Below the pieces are notes generated by a model, which saw only the letters and a program-made list of their open reading frames with translations, was not told the DNA's origin and searched no databases. Shown one piece after another: positions 36,328 to 44,719 of a DNA stretch of 64,000 bases. The DNA is from Pseudanabaena frigida (GTDB lineage Bacteria > Cyanobacteriota > Cyanobacteriia > Pseudanabaenales > Pseudanabaenaceae): positions 1 through 64,000 of the forward strand of contig QBML01000026.1 of assembly GCA_003242085.1 (NCBI GenBank). Reading direction: 5' to 3'. Both the position numbers and the translations under genes were made by a program. Every line of letters begins with the position of its first letter. Position 1 is the first letter of the stretch.

Positions 36328-36768
36328 ATGTCACAATATAATGCGATCGCTTCCGTACCAACTTCGACCACTGCATCTTCACAGGACGTAAATCCTGACA
36401 ATCCGCCACTTATCTTATTAGCTGAAGATAATGAGACAAATATCCAAACCTTCAGTTCCTATCTGACCGCTATCAATTACCGTATCATCCTTGCCCGAAA
36501 TGGATTAGAAGCTATTGCTCAAGCTAAAGCAAACTTGCCCGATATCATCCTCATGGATATTCAAATGCCTACTATGGATGGACTAGAACCAACTAGGCAA
36601 ATTCGTCTCGATCCTAACTTGATTAGCACCCCAATCGTAGCCCTAACTGCTCTAGCGATGGAAGGCGATCGGGATAGATGTTTAGCAGCAGGTATGAATG
36701 GATATATCAGCAAACCACTCAAGCTCAAGCAACTAGCTAGACAAATTGCGGAATTATTAGTTACCTAA
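36328..36768 (+). CDS. Stand-alone response-regulator receiver (CheY-like)
   Basis: 146 residues from ATG. About 30 polar residues precede one receiver domain: acidic pocket LLAEDNETN, phospho-acceptor Asp77 in ILMDIQMPTMDG, VALTALA and the conserved Lys in GYISKPLK. There is no output domain, so it acts by protein contact or in a phosphorelay. It closely resembles the last receiver domains of hybrid kinases such as the one at 54122-58210, which is a possible partner; no kinase is adjacent. Confidence 0.92.
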   Translation: MSQYNAIASVPTSTTASSQDVNPDNPPLILLAEDNETNIQTFSSYLTAINYRIILARNGLEAIAQAKANLPDIILMDIQMPTMDGLEPTRQIRLDPNLISTPIVALTALAMEGDRDRCLAAGMNGYISKPLKLKQLARQIAELLVT

Positions 36769-36870
36769 TGATTAAAGAATTAAAAGAAATTTAGAGGTAA
36801 TTCATGACTTGCCCCTACGCCAAAATAATGTTTTAGGTCATTTTTCTTCCTCTCTTTTCCTCTATTCCTT

Positions 36871-36895
36871 AGATGCGGCGCTTCGCGCCGCATCT
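36871..36895. repeat. GC-rich palindrome (AGATGCGGCGC-TTC-GCGCCGCATCT)
   Basis: An 11-bp perfect stem with a TTC loop lies between the receiver gene and the barrel-gene remnant. It may act as a terminator for the receiver gene or be a dispersed palindromic repeat; no second copy was seen in the window. Confidence 0.6.
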
Positions 36896-36933
36896 CATCT
36901 TTTGGGTTTTGATTTGTACTAATACAATTGGCG

Positions 36934-37127
36934 ACAGTTATCAAGCAAAATGTACTGCCAAAGTTTCGCCTAGTATTGAAGCAGATTTAGGATACTCTTA
37001 CAGTAATGTTTGTAAACCTGATACGAGTGTTATAGCTGTCGCCATTCTCTTCTTGGATAATACACTTGGCAACAGCTATAGTTCTAGCAGTGAAACTATC
37101 TCTGGATAGATAAGAATGAAATTCTAA
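36934..37127 (+). pseudogene. 3'-end remnant of the outer-membrane barrel gene (copy of 44511-44656)
   Basis: From ACAGTTATCAAGC onward this segment is nearly identical to the last ~145 bp of the gene at 43466-44656: both encode SYQAKCT(A/V)KVSPSIEADLG, then YSYSNV and the SSSSETISG tail. The remnant lacks the first ~350 codons, is split by a 48-bp insertion (37032-37079) and ends in a premature stop. It sits just upstream of a DUF3131 gene, as its intact relative sits upstream of the triple DUF3131 gene. Confidence 0.85.
37032..37079. mobile_element. 48-bp MITE-like insertion with 13-bp terminal inverted repeats
   Basis: Comparison with the intact copy at 44511-44656 shows 48 extra bases between GTGTT and AGTTC. 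The insert begins ATAGCTGTCGCCA and ends TGGCAACAGCTAT, inverted repeats with one mismatch. A sequence like its right end (AATACAATTGGCGACAGTTAT with one internal base changed here and there) also abuts the left edge of the remnant at 36921-36941. No coding capacity. Confidence 0.6.
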
Positions 37128-37250
37128 ATTATGGTAACGCCAGTATTAAAGCTGGTGTAATCGAGGTATATTTTAAATTATGATGTAAAGGCTAGAGAAT
37201 CTTTTATTCGTAACGAGATTGAAAGAGCTTCTGTACTTGAGAGAAAATAT

Positions 37251-38744
37251 ATGAATTTTGATTTTGAGCCGCCATCCTTTAAATGGGTCTTTTTGGTAAC
37301 TTGTGGGGGAGTTGCTACCGCGATCGCCATCATTTTAGGAATGGAACAACTATCGAGTAATCTAAAACAGTCTTACTCATTAACAGCCAGCGCTACACCA
37401 ATTCAAAAATCGCCATCACCAATATCTGAGTCAACTCAAAAGGTTACTACTGCGGCTAAGCCATTGTCAAAACAAGAAATTCAGGCGATCGCTAAGCTTG
37501 ATGCTGAATCTATTAAACTAGTAGGGCAAGCCGTGCCTTTAGAACAGCAAAGTATTAGTAACTCACCCTACATCGCTCCTCAAGTGGGTCAACTTACCCC
37601 TGTAGAATTAGCAACTGCAAAACAAGCATGGCGATACTTTGAGAAGAATTGGAATGAAGACACGGGCTTAGTAAATTCTGCCGATGGATTTCCCGCTGTG
37701 ACGTTATGGGATCAAGCGGCGGCGATCGCGGCTTTGGTCAGTGCGAAAGAACTTGGTTTGGTAACTGAAATAGACTTTGAGAAGAAGATGCGAAAGTCAT
37801 TGCAAACTCTAGCCAAGTTGCAATTATATAAAGGGGAACTGCCGAATAAAGTCTATAATTCTAAGACTTTGATTCCTGTTAATTATGGAAAGTTAGACAA
37901 TCGAGAGGAAATCGGCTGGTCAGCCCTAGATATTGGCAGAATGGCGATTTGGCTCAAAATTGTGGCTACGAAGTATCCTAATCTTACAGAAGATGCGAAT
38001 AACGTCTGGAAAAGCTGGAAAGTGGAACGCCTCACAAAAGACGGACAAATGTATGGAACTAGTGTTATTAAAGGGAAAGAATCCTATAACCAAGAAGGAA
38101 GATTAGGTTATGAGAACTATGCAGCTTATGGTCTTAAGCTTTGGGGGCTTGATGTAACTAGGGCGCTAGATGTGAGGTCTCAAGTTGCCTTTGTCGATCT
38201 CTACGGACAGGGAATTCCCTACGACAAGCGCGACTTCCAAAACTCGGAAGCAAATAACTATGTATTGAGTGAGCCATTTATTCTTGATGGTATTGAAACA
38301 GGCTTCCAGTCTTTGCCGAAAGTCTATGCCGATCGCGTATTAGCCGCACAGGAAGGACGATATAAAGCTACGAATCAACTTACCGCAGTTACCGAAGACA
38401 ACTTAGATCGCGCACCCTATTTTGTATACAGTACCTTGTTTGTGAATGGGAATGCATGGGCAACAATTACAGATACTCGCGAAACCCGTAACGATTTACG
38501 CTTTCTTAGTACTAAAGCAGCGATCGGTTGGTATGTGCTGTATAACAACGATTACACCCAAAAGCTGTTTGGTTTTGTGACGAATAACCTGAAAGCTGAT
38601 TTAGGCTGGTATAACGGTTTTTATGAGGCATTGGGTGAACCGAATAAGTCGCTGACAGCAAATAATAACGGTGTAATTTTAGAAAGTTTACTTTATAAAA
38701 AAGTAGGACAGCCTTTAACTATATGGGCAGGAGTTTCACCTTAG
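37251..38744 (+). CDS. Membrane-anchored DUF3131 protein
   Basis: 497 residues from ATG. One N-terminal membrane helix (VFLVTCGGVATAIAIILG), a Pro/Ser/Thr-rich linker to about residue 110, then one DUF3131 module to the end. Module landmarks: AKQAWRYFEKNW, FPAVTLWDQ, GELPNKVYNSKTL, IGWSALDIGRM, QEGRLGYENYAAYG, SEPFILDGIETGF, QLTAVTEDNLDRAPYFVY, STKAAIGWYVLY and NNNGVILESLLYKK. The module is probably an all-helical (alpha/alpha) toroid of the kind seen in glycan-active enzymes, located in the periplasm. Conserved acidic pair in TEDN may be catalytic; no activity is established that I know of. A 26-bp hairpin follows. Confidence 0.88.
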   Translation: MNFDFEPPSFKWVFLVTCGGVATAIAIILGMEQLSSNLKQSYSLTASATPIQKSPSPISESTQKVTTAAKPLSKQEIQAIAKLDAESIKLVGQAVPLEQQSISNSPYIAPQVGQLTPVELATAKQAWRYFEKNWNEDTGLVNSADGFPAVTLWDQAAAIAALVSAKELGLVTEIDFEKKMRKSLQTLAKLQLYKGELPNKVYNSKTLIPVNYGKLDNREEIGWSALDIGRMAIWLKIVATKYPNLTEDANNVWKSWKVERLTKDGQMYGTSVIKGKESYNQEGRLGYENYAAYGLKLWGLDVTRALDVRSQVAFVDLYGQGIPYDKRDFQNSEANNYVLSEPFILDGIETGFQSLPKVYADRVLAAQEGRYKATNQLTAVTEDNLDRAPYFVYSTLFVNGNAWATITDTRETRNDLRFLSTKAAIGWYVLYNNDYTQKLFGFVTNNLKADLGWYNGFYEALGEPNKSLTANNNGVILESLLYKKVGQPLTIWAGVSP

Positions 38745-38757
38745 AGACTCGCAGTAA

Positions 38758-38818
38758 AATCAAGAACCAATTTTTTGTGGCACGGCGAAGCTGTGCCACA
38801 AAAAATTGGTTCTTGATT
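38758..38818. terminator. 26-bp perfect hairpin, bidirectional
   Basis: Positions 38758-38783 pair exactly with 38793-38818; the inner GGCGAAGCT adds two more pairs. It lies between the convergent DUF3131 and SGNH genes and probably ends both transcripts. Confidence 0.85.
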
Positions 38819-38832
38819 AAATCGTAGAATCC

Positions 38833-40113
38833 TTAAGCATCGATCCACACCGCTAGTTTATGGGAATCAAAACTAGCGGTATTAGGCATAACATCAGGAA
38901 GCGTCACATCTCCCTGTAACTTTATTGCTAGATGGTAAGCCTTATTCCCATCATTAGACTGAGAACCCAAACAACTACTATCAGTCCATACTGCTAAGCG
39001 ATCTCCATCCAGTACCCACCAACGCGGAACTTTGGTTTCCATGACTCCTGAAGTTACATCAAAAATGGGAGTGCGATAAACCACCTCATAGCCTCCCCGC
39101 CCATCAGGACGCATCACCGCAAATCTTGCTCGACCAGAAGTGACCCACCGCGCCGAAATTGTGTGAATCTCACCAAAGGAGAGGGGGCGATCGCCATCTA
39201 TTCGCAAAAATCCACCCGATAGAGCCTCTGTTGCTTCGAGTAATTTATTACCACCTTGGGCAATAGGCGGCGGAGTGGCGATTCCCATGTCTACCAGTTT
39301 CCCTGCTATGTAAGAAGCCAAAGCCGCATGTCCTAAATTATTTAAGTGCAGTCCATCAGCAGAATAATTGGGAAGTTCTTCGATCGCAAAGGCTTTATTG
39401 CCTGCATTTATGAAATAAGCACCGACTTTCTTAGAACCTTCTTGCAATGCAAGATCATAAGCCGATCGCCGATCTAGGGTGGCTTGATTGGGTTGCGGAG
39501 TAAGGACAACTAAGCGATCGGGCGGAAACACTTTCGTCATCCCTGTGAGCATGGTTTCTAGATCACCGCGAAAAGTAGCTGGTTTGGGGTTAACGGTATC
39601 TCCTAAGGGTAATTTCCAATAGGCATCATTGGCTCCGTATAACATCAAAACTAGATCGGGATGTCGCGGCACGATCGCATCACGCCAACGCTGCACGGCG
39701 GCGGGGGGAAGAGATTTGCCATCACGCGGTGCTTTTGACAGAGTAGAACCTGAAAGGCTCTCATTGATCTCTTGCCAACCCAGATAACGAGAAAGTAATG
39801 TACTCCAACGGCGATCGCCTCTAGAAGCCCATAGTCCCACGGTTGTACTAGAGCCAAAAAATACTACTTTAGGATGTGTAGAAATCTGGCTAACAGAGTT
39901 GGATTTGCTCAATGCTGGAGAGTTTAAAGAAGAATTTAGAATAGGGTTAGAAATTCCTGTTCCGACAATTCCTGACCAGCAAGCTAGACCAATAAATAGT
40001 CCCAATATCAAGATTCTGATCGCACTTTGCACCGAAGTATCGAGACTTTTAGAATGACTACTTCGCAATCCTTTTAAAGGTCTAGAAACCTGTAACCCTT
40101 TAACGTGACGCAT
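38833..40113 (-). CDS. SGNH/GDSL hydrolase (putative polysaccharide O-acyl esterase or transferase)
   Basis: 426 residues from ATG, overlapping the upstream DUF3131 gene by 14 bp. An N-terminal membrane anchor is near residues 30-55. SGNH blocks: FFGSSTTVGLWASRG (nucleophile Ser), LMLYGANDAYW (Asn) and DGLHLNNLGHAAL (Asp-His). Roughly residues 280-426 form an extra beta-rich domain of unknown type. SGNH enzymes in glycan loci add or remove acetyl or succinyl groups, which fits the neighbouring OpgC-type acyltransferase. It is exported or membrane-bound, facing the periplasm. Transcribed as the last gene of a minus-strand operon with OpgC and DUF3131. Confidence 0.85.
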   Translation of the reverse strand: MRHVKGLQVSRPLKGLRSSHSKSLDTSVQSAIRILILGLFIGLACWSGIVGTGISNPILNSSLNSPALSKSNSVSQISTHPKVVFFGSSTTVGLWASRGDRRWSTLLSRYLGWQEINESLSGSTLSKAPRDGKSLPPAAVQRWRDAIVPRHPDLVLMLYGANDAYWKLPLGDTVNPKPATFRGDLETMLTGMTKVFPPDRLVVLTPQPNQATLDRRSAYDLALQEGSKKVGAYFINAGNKAFAIEELPNYSADGLHLNNLGHAALASYIAGKLVDMGIATPPPIAQGGNKLLEATEALSGGFLRIDGDRPLSFGEIHTISARWVTSGRARFAVMRPDGRGGYEVVYRTPIFDVTSGVMETKVPRWWVLDGDRLAVWTDSSCLGSQSNDGNKAYHLAIKLQGDVTLPDVMPNTASFDSHKLAVWIDA

Positions 40114-41380
40114 TAGCCCATTCCTCTAATGGTTTACCAACATGACTATAGAGCAGAGCTTCGAGAATAATACCATTCGTATTTAAAGTAAGCGCTCGAT
40201 TTGGTTCTTGGGTTTCTTCGTAGTAGCCAGCAAACACACCCCGTTCTGGATCGGCTAACCCTCGCAGCCCTTTATATACTCGCTCAGTATAGCTAGTGCG
40301 GAATAGCATATTCCAACCGACCGCCGCTTTGGTGCTACTGCCACGAAAAGCGGAAGCATCTTTGCCTGAAGAATCGAGAGTCTTCCAAGGCTGACCATCG
40401 ACGAATATGCTGTTATAGACAAACCAAGGAGCGCGATCGAGATTGTCTTCTGACCATGCTGTAAGCTGTTTAGTTTCCCAGTAACGACGCTGTTGTACTT
40501 GCAGGACGCGAGCGGCAAACTCGGCTGGTAGAGCCTTAAAGCCACTTTCTAAGCCGTCTAAAATATAAGGCTCGCTAGTCACATAATTATGATAAGTTGT
40601 GCGGCGATCGACTGGAACAGCCACACCGAGAATATCAAATGTAGTCATTTCTGCGTTCGGGTTGAGAGCTACTGTTGGTTGCAGTCCTAACTTCGTTAAA
40701 CCATAGGCTCCATATTGCTCATAGCCGAGCCTTCCCTCCTGCTGCCATTCTTCTTTTCCACTACGCGCATCAGTACCCATCAGTTGTCCGCGATCGCTAA
40801 GTCGGGTGAGATTCCAACGGGCGGTAACTGTTTTGATCGCATCCTTATGTTGGGGATAGCGTGCGGAAATCAAGTCTAGCCACATTCCTAATCGACCAAT
40901 ATCTAAAGCGGAAAATCCAATTTCCTGATAAGCATCGAGTTTGCCATAGTTAACAGGTTGGAGAGTTGCCGCGTTGTAGGCTTTATTCGGAAGTTCGTTG
41001 TTGTAGAGCTTTATTTTCGATAAGGACGTTAAGGACTGCGCCATCCAACGATCAAATTCATCGGCGGGCAGCATTCCCAACTCACGCGCCGCCGTCATTC
41101 CCGCGAACTGACTGGCGATATCCCACATTGTTGTTGCAGGGAAAAATGCGGCTGAGGAGACTAGCCCTGTCGGTTGGCGATTTAGTTCAAAATAACGCCA
41201 TGCACTCCGCGCTAATTGACGATCATCTTCACTTAAGGGAATGCGTCGAACCACAGGTGCGGGTATGGCTGTACTTTGATGCCAAAGCAAAATTTGGTGA
41301 GTTCCCCAAGCTGTCAAAAAAATCAAGCCGCAGAGGATATATAACCAAAACCGTTGACTTTGAGAAGTTAAAATTTTCAT
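40100..41380 (-). CDS. Membrane-anchored DUF3131 protein
   Basis: 426 residues from the ATG at 41380; an upstream start within the OpgC gene would give an unlikely N-terminus. One membrane helix (FWLYILCGLIFLTAWGT), then a single DUF3131 module: ARSAWRYFELN, FFPATTMWDIASQ, NELPNKAYNAATLQ, IGFSALDIGRLG, QEGRLGYEQYGAYG, SEPYILDGLESGF, QLTAWSEDNLDRAPWFVY, STKAAVGWNMLF, NTNGIILEALLY. It shares the acidic TED/SEDN site with the 37251 gene. It starts 2 bp after the OpgC stop and overlaps the SGNH gene, so the three are translationally linked. Confidence 0.88.
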   Translation of the reverse strand: MKILTSQSQRFWLYILCGLIFLTAWGTHQILLWHQSTAIPAPVVRRIPLSEDDRQLARSAWRYFELNRQPTGLVSSAAFFPATTMWDIASQFAGMTAARELGMLPADEFDRWMAQSLTSLSKIKLYNNELPNKAYNAATLQPVNYGKLDAYQEIGFSALDIGRLGMWLDLISARYPQHKDAIKTVTARWNLTRLSDRGQLMGTDARSGKEEWQQEGRLGYEQYGAYGLTKLGLQPTVALNPNAEMTTFDILGVAVPVDRRTTYHNYVTSEPYILDGLESGFKALPAEFAARVLQVQQRRYWETKQLTAWSEDNLDRAPWFVYNSIFVDGQPWKTLDSSGKDASAFRGSSTKAAVGWNMLFRTSYTERVYKGLRGLADPERGVFAGYYEETQEPNRALTLNTNGIILEALLYSHVGKPLEEWANASR

Positions 41381-41382
41381 GA

Positions 41383-42546
41383 TTAGCGAGGAACCACATT
41401 GAATAGGACTTTGTATTTGACGGCAAACCAGAAACCTGCGATCGCGATCGCTTGTAATAAAGTGGTTAACCAAGCACTTCCTTGAACTAGTCCAGGAATC
41501 AGGAACCAAATCACGGTAATGGGAACATGCGTAATGTAGATGTAAAGAGAGTTTTGACCTAAGGGAATTAGTAAATTGCCGAGGGTTTTATAAAGTGGTT
41601 GCCAACAGGCATCAATGAAGGAAAACATTAGCGAAAATAATGCTAAGAGCGTAACTAAGCGCACAGGCCCGTTAATACTGCGATCGGTTAAATTTAGCCA
41701 TAGAGCGCGATCGCTAACGTTGGCTGGCCATGTACCCAATTGCAAATCATATTGAGCGGCGACAATTGCAGCAATGGCAATCGCCCCCATTAGTAACAAA
41801 AATGGAATTTTGGGAATGCGATTCCAAATCTTACCTACAGATTCTTTGTAATAGCCCATCACCAACCCATGCACATAAAGAAGCTGCCAAGTTGCAAAGG
41901 TAAAGTAAGGATGATCGCGATCGAGTGGGTGAAAACTAAACACATGGGGATGTAATTGGTTAAGTCCCCACAATGACCAAGAAATCGCCAGTAAAGGTAG
42001 CCAAAGCCCTCGTCTCATCAGCCAAAACATCATCGGAGAGGCAAGTAAACAGAGAACATAAAGTTGCAAAATATCAATTACAGGCGGAGCTAAATGGAAA
42101 GTTGCCGCAGCTATTAAAATTTGCCACCAAGCCCCTGGAGCCTGATCAAAACAAGGCAAAGTCCATTGTGGCGCAACAATACTCAGTAGTCCTAAGCTGG
42201 TCATGAGGATAAAGCTAGTTATATAGAGTACTCCCGATCGCTCTAATAATTTCTTCATCGCATCGATTAGCCCCACCTTAGCAATCCGTTTAAGCGTGAC
42301 CATTCCCAAGACAAAGCCAGACAGAAATACAAACCCCTCAGCAGCACTGGCATAAATATGCCCTTGAGTCACGTTATTAAAATAAGAACGACTCTCTAAA
42401 TGGTTAACCACCATAAAGACAATCGCAATTCCCCGTAAAAAATCGAGCCGAAAATCACGCTTTTCATCGATGGTTGGTTCATAGCGCCAAGAACCACGCA
42501 AAAAATCAAAGGATATTTTAGGAAAGTTAATCATTAGATTAATCAT
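41383..42546 (-). CDS. opgC: OpgC-family membrane acyltransferase
   Basis: 387 residues from ATG (a second ATG lies four codons on). About ten membrane helices; the N-terminal DFRLDFLRGIAIVFMVVNHLES-type segment contains the conserved Arg and His of the acyltransferase-3/OpgC superfamily, followed by GFVFLSGFVLGMVTLKR. OpgC in proteobacteria succinylates osmoregulated periplasmic glucans. Here a cellulose-synthase-like GT2 and DUF3131 proteins are nearby, so it probably acylates a beta-glucan-type or related surface polymer. First gene of the minus-strand operon opgC-DUF3131-SGNH. Confidence 0.85.
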   Translation of the reverse strand: MINLMINFPKISFDFLRGSWRYEPTIDEKRDFRLDFLRGIAIVFMVVNHLESRSYFNNVTQGHIYASAAEGFVFLSGFVLGMVTLKRIAKVGLIDAMKKLLERSGVLYITSFILMTSLGLLSIVAPQWTLPCFDQAPGAWWQILIAAATFHLAPPVIDILQLYVLCLLASPMMFWLMRRGLWLPLLAISWSLWGLNQLHPHVFSFHPLDRDHPYFTFATWQLLYVHGLVMGYYKESVGKIWNRIPKIPFLLLMGAIAIAAIVAAQYDLQLGTWPANVSDRALWLNLTDRSINGPVRLVTLLALFSLMFSFIDACWQPLYKTLGNLLIPLGQNSLYIYITHVPITVIWFLIPGLVQGSAWLTTLLQAIAIAGFWFAVKYKVLFNVVPR

Positions 42547-42566
42547 TAGAATCAGCTCAAACTAAT

Positions 42567-43187
42567 TTAGATTGTTAAACCTTTGGTTCCAGTTAGATCG
42601 CAATCTTGCAAATTTGCATTATCTAATTTGGCTCCGCGTAAATTTGCGCCACTCAGGTTTGCATGGCTAAGGTTGGCTCCATTTAAGTTTGCCTCGCTTA
42701 AATTAGCTCCACTTAGGTTTGCTCCTTGTAAATTACTTCCACTTAGAACTGCTCCACATAAGTTAGCTTCACTCAAATTTGCTTCGACTAAAACTGTTCC
42801 TAGCAAAAGTGAACACCCCTTTAAATTAACCCTGCTTAAGTTGGCTTTAGTAAGGTTTGACATGCTAAGGTTAATCCCCACTAAAATTGCTTCACAAAAA
42901 TTTACTTCTGTTAGATTTGAGTCTACAAAGGTTGATCCGCTCAAATCAGCTTTGCTGAAATCAGTGCCCTTAAAATCGGATTGCATTGCAGCAGATGCAA
43001 TTAATTGAGCTTCCGATAGATTTACTTTACAAAACTCGACATTATTAAGTTTTGCCCCCATAAGATTGGAACTTGATAAATTTATATTATTAAAACGAGT
43101 ATCTGACAGGTTAATTCCTACTAAATTTATGCCTACAAATTGTCTTTCTCCCCTCTTATAGCGTTCTCGAACTTCTTGGCTATTCAT
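42567..43187 (-). CDS. Pentapeptide-repeat protein
   Basis: 206 residues from ATG. From about residue 20 the protein is built of A(N/D)LSx-type five-residue repeats, for example ANLSEANLCGAVLSGSNLQG, which fold into a right-handed quadrilateral beta-helix. No signal peptide or membrane helix is evident. Such proteins are abundant in cyanobacteria and mostly uncharacterised. The repeats also keep the antisense strand open over 42583-43008, which I regard as an artefact. It lies 20 bp upstream of opgC on the same strand and could be its operon leader. Confidence 0.9.
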   Translation of the reverse strand: MNSQEVRERYKRGERQFVGINLVGINLSDTRFNNINLSSSNLMGAKLNNVEFCKVNLSEAQLIASAAMQSDFKGTDFSKADLSGSTFVDSNLTEVNFCEAILVGINLSMSNLTKANLSRVNLKGCSLLLGTVLVEANLSEANLCGAVLSGSNLQGANLSGANLSEANLNGANLSHANLSGANLRGAKLDNANLQDCDLTGTKGLTI

Positions 43188-43465
43188 AATTATTTTATCA
43201 ATTTAATATCTGTTTCTCATAAGCATAACAAGATTTTTTAAATCTGAATCTTAAGAAACCTCTTGTATAAAAAGAAATAAAATGAATATTGGAAATCACG
43301 GTTTTTATTGTCAAGTGAAATATTTTATTTTTACGCCAAAAGTATTAACTTTAGTTTGATAGAAATATTTAGAAGCCGTGACACCAAACGTAAATATGTG
43401 TAGTTATTTGTAAATATTAAACACTGGGCTTAAAATATTGTGATATGTGGTTTTACTTCAAATGA
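43188..43465. other. Divergent intergenic region
   Basis: AT-rich 278 bp between the divergent pentapeptide and outer-membrane genes. It should contain both promoters. No repeats or clear operators were seen. Confidence 0.5.
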
Positions 43466-44656
43466 ATGCGATTGTATACTTTCTTTAAGTTTCTAGCTCT
43501 TTTATTTACAGTTTGCTTTCCCATAATAAATGCCACAACTTCTTCAGTGAAGGCTCAGCAGTCGCCAGTTAAGATAAAAATCTTGCAGGAAAATGATAGT
43601 CAGAAAAAATATCTTTCTATTAAAGAGGATTTACAGTTTTTGCCATTACAAGAGATTGAGAAATTATTAAATAGAGAACAGAATGTTATTTTAGCCTCGC
43701 CTAATCAATTTAATCCTAGTTTGCGAATTCTCGATCCAGAACCTTTACCTGTTGAGAAATTTATTGTAATGCCAAAACAATCGCCAGTAATGACAGATTA
43801 TGCTGTGCTTGATAGTATGACCACAAATTTTCAAGGTGATGATGATAAAAGTGGACAACGCAATCAAATTATTGAACCAACTTGGAAATGGCGCTTTCGA
43901 GATGATACTGTCATTAGTTTTCAAACAGGATTTAACTCATTTAACCTAGCAAAAAAACAATCTATATACAACGTTCCACTACAGTTTGGAGTTGAGAAAA
44001 AATTAGGTTCAGTGAATCTTAGTGTAAGAGCAGGTATCGATATCTACGATCGCTTACCAACAACGGCAAATATAGAAGTTAATGCGAGTGTACCTGTTTT
44101 AAATGGTGTAACTTTATTTGGATTTTTTGAACAAAGACCATATAAATCCAATGTAAATACGCTGGAAAATCAAATTAAAATTCGTAGATTTGGTCCAAAT
44201 ATTTATTGGCAAATCGATCCCTATACAACTTTATTCTCTCTATATCGGTGGGGTGATTACAATGACGGCAATACAGATCAACAGTCTTTTAGTCGTTTAG
44301 AACGCAAGTTAGGTCAATTTGCGATCGCTGCAAATTTATTTACTTGGTTTTATGAGCGCGAAGCTCAACCCAATACTTACTTTGCTCCAAGAGATTTTCT
44401 CGTATACACTGGTGAAGTGTCTTGGCAAGGAGATATATTCAATTTTTTAAACTGTAGATTAGCGTTTAATGCAGGAGAACAGAGAGGAGCAGGTAGTTTT
44501 TCGCCCGCAAACAGTTATCAAGCAAAATGTACTGTCAAAGTTTCGCCTAGTATTGAAGCAGATTTAGGATACTCGTACAGTAATGTTCGTAAACCTGACA
44601 CGGGTGTTAGTTCCAGCAGTGAAACTATCTCTGGACAATTACGAGTGAAATTTTAA
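43466..44656 (+). CDS. Probable outer-membrane beta-barrel protein
   Basis: 396 residues from ATG. A signal peptide (FFKFLALLFTVCFPIINA) precedes a polar ~110-residue region. The rest shows alternating short amphipathic strands separated by turns (SVNLSVRAGIDIYDRL, NIEVNASVPVLNGVTLFGFF, EADLGYSYSNVRK) and ends in LRVKF with a C-terminal aromatic, as in outer-membrane barrels. It may export or anchor the polysaccharide made by this locus; no AlgE/BcsC match is claimed. A truncated copy of its 3' end lies at 36934-37127. It is followed by a DUF3131 tail remnant and then the triple DUF3131 gene. Confidence 0.7.
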   Translation: MRLYTFFKFLALLFTVCFPIINATTSSVKAQQSPVKIKILQENDSQKKYLSIKEDLQFLPLQEIEKLLNREQNVILASPNQFNPSLRILDPEPLPVEKFIVMPKQSPVMTDYAVLDSMTTNFQGDDDKSGQRNQIIEPTWKWRFRDDTVISFQTGFNSFNLAKKQSIYNVPLQFGVEKKLGSVNLSVRAGIDIYDRLPTTANIEVNASVPVLNGVTLFGFFEQRPYKSNVNTLENQIKIRRFGPNIYWQIDPYTTLFSLYRWGDYNDGNTDQQSFSRLERKLGQFAIAANLFTWFYEREAQPNTYFAPRDFLVYTGEVSWQGDIFNFLNCRLAFNAGEQRGAGSFSPANSYQAKCTVKVSPSIEADLGYSYSNVRKPDTGVSSSSETISGQLRVKF

Positions 44657-44659
44657 AAA

Positions 44660-44719
44660 AGTTTGCTTTATAAGAAAGTAGGATAACCTTTGATTGTATG
44701 AGCAGGAATTTCTCCTTAA
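44660..44719 (+). pseudogene. 3'-end remnant of a DUF3131 gene
   Basis: This 60-bp stretch is about 80% identical to the last 60 bp of the DUF3131 gene ending at 38744 (there encoding SLLYKKVGQPL-TIWAGVSP and stop). Here it reads LLYKKVG, stop, PLIV, stop, AGISP, stop. The ATG used by the next gene lies inside it, in another frame. It is the reciprocal counterpart of the barrel-gene remnant at 36934-37127. Confidence 0.75.

Noticed and set aside
42583-43008. 141-codon frame antisense to the pentapeptide gene
   Set aside because: Periodic five-codon repeats keep the opposite strand open; the antisense protein is a low-complexity L/K/F/A repeat with no independent support.
42567-43187. CRISPR-like periodicity
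   Set aside because: The repeating pattern is 15 bp and encodes pentapeptide repeats; there are no spacers or conserved direct repeats.
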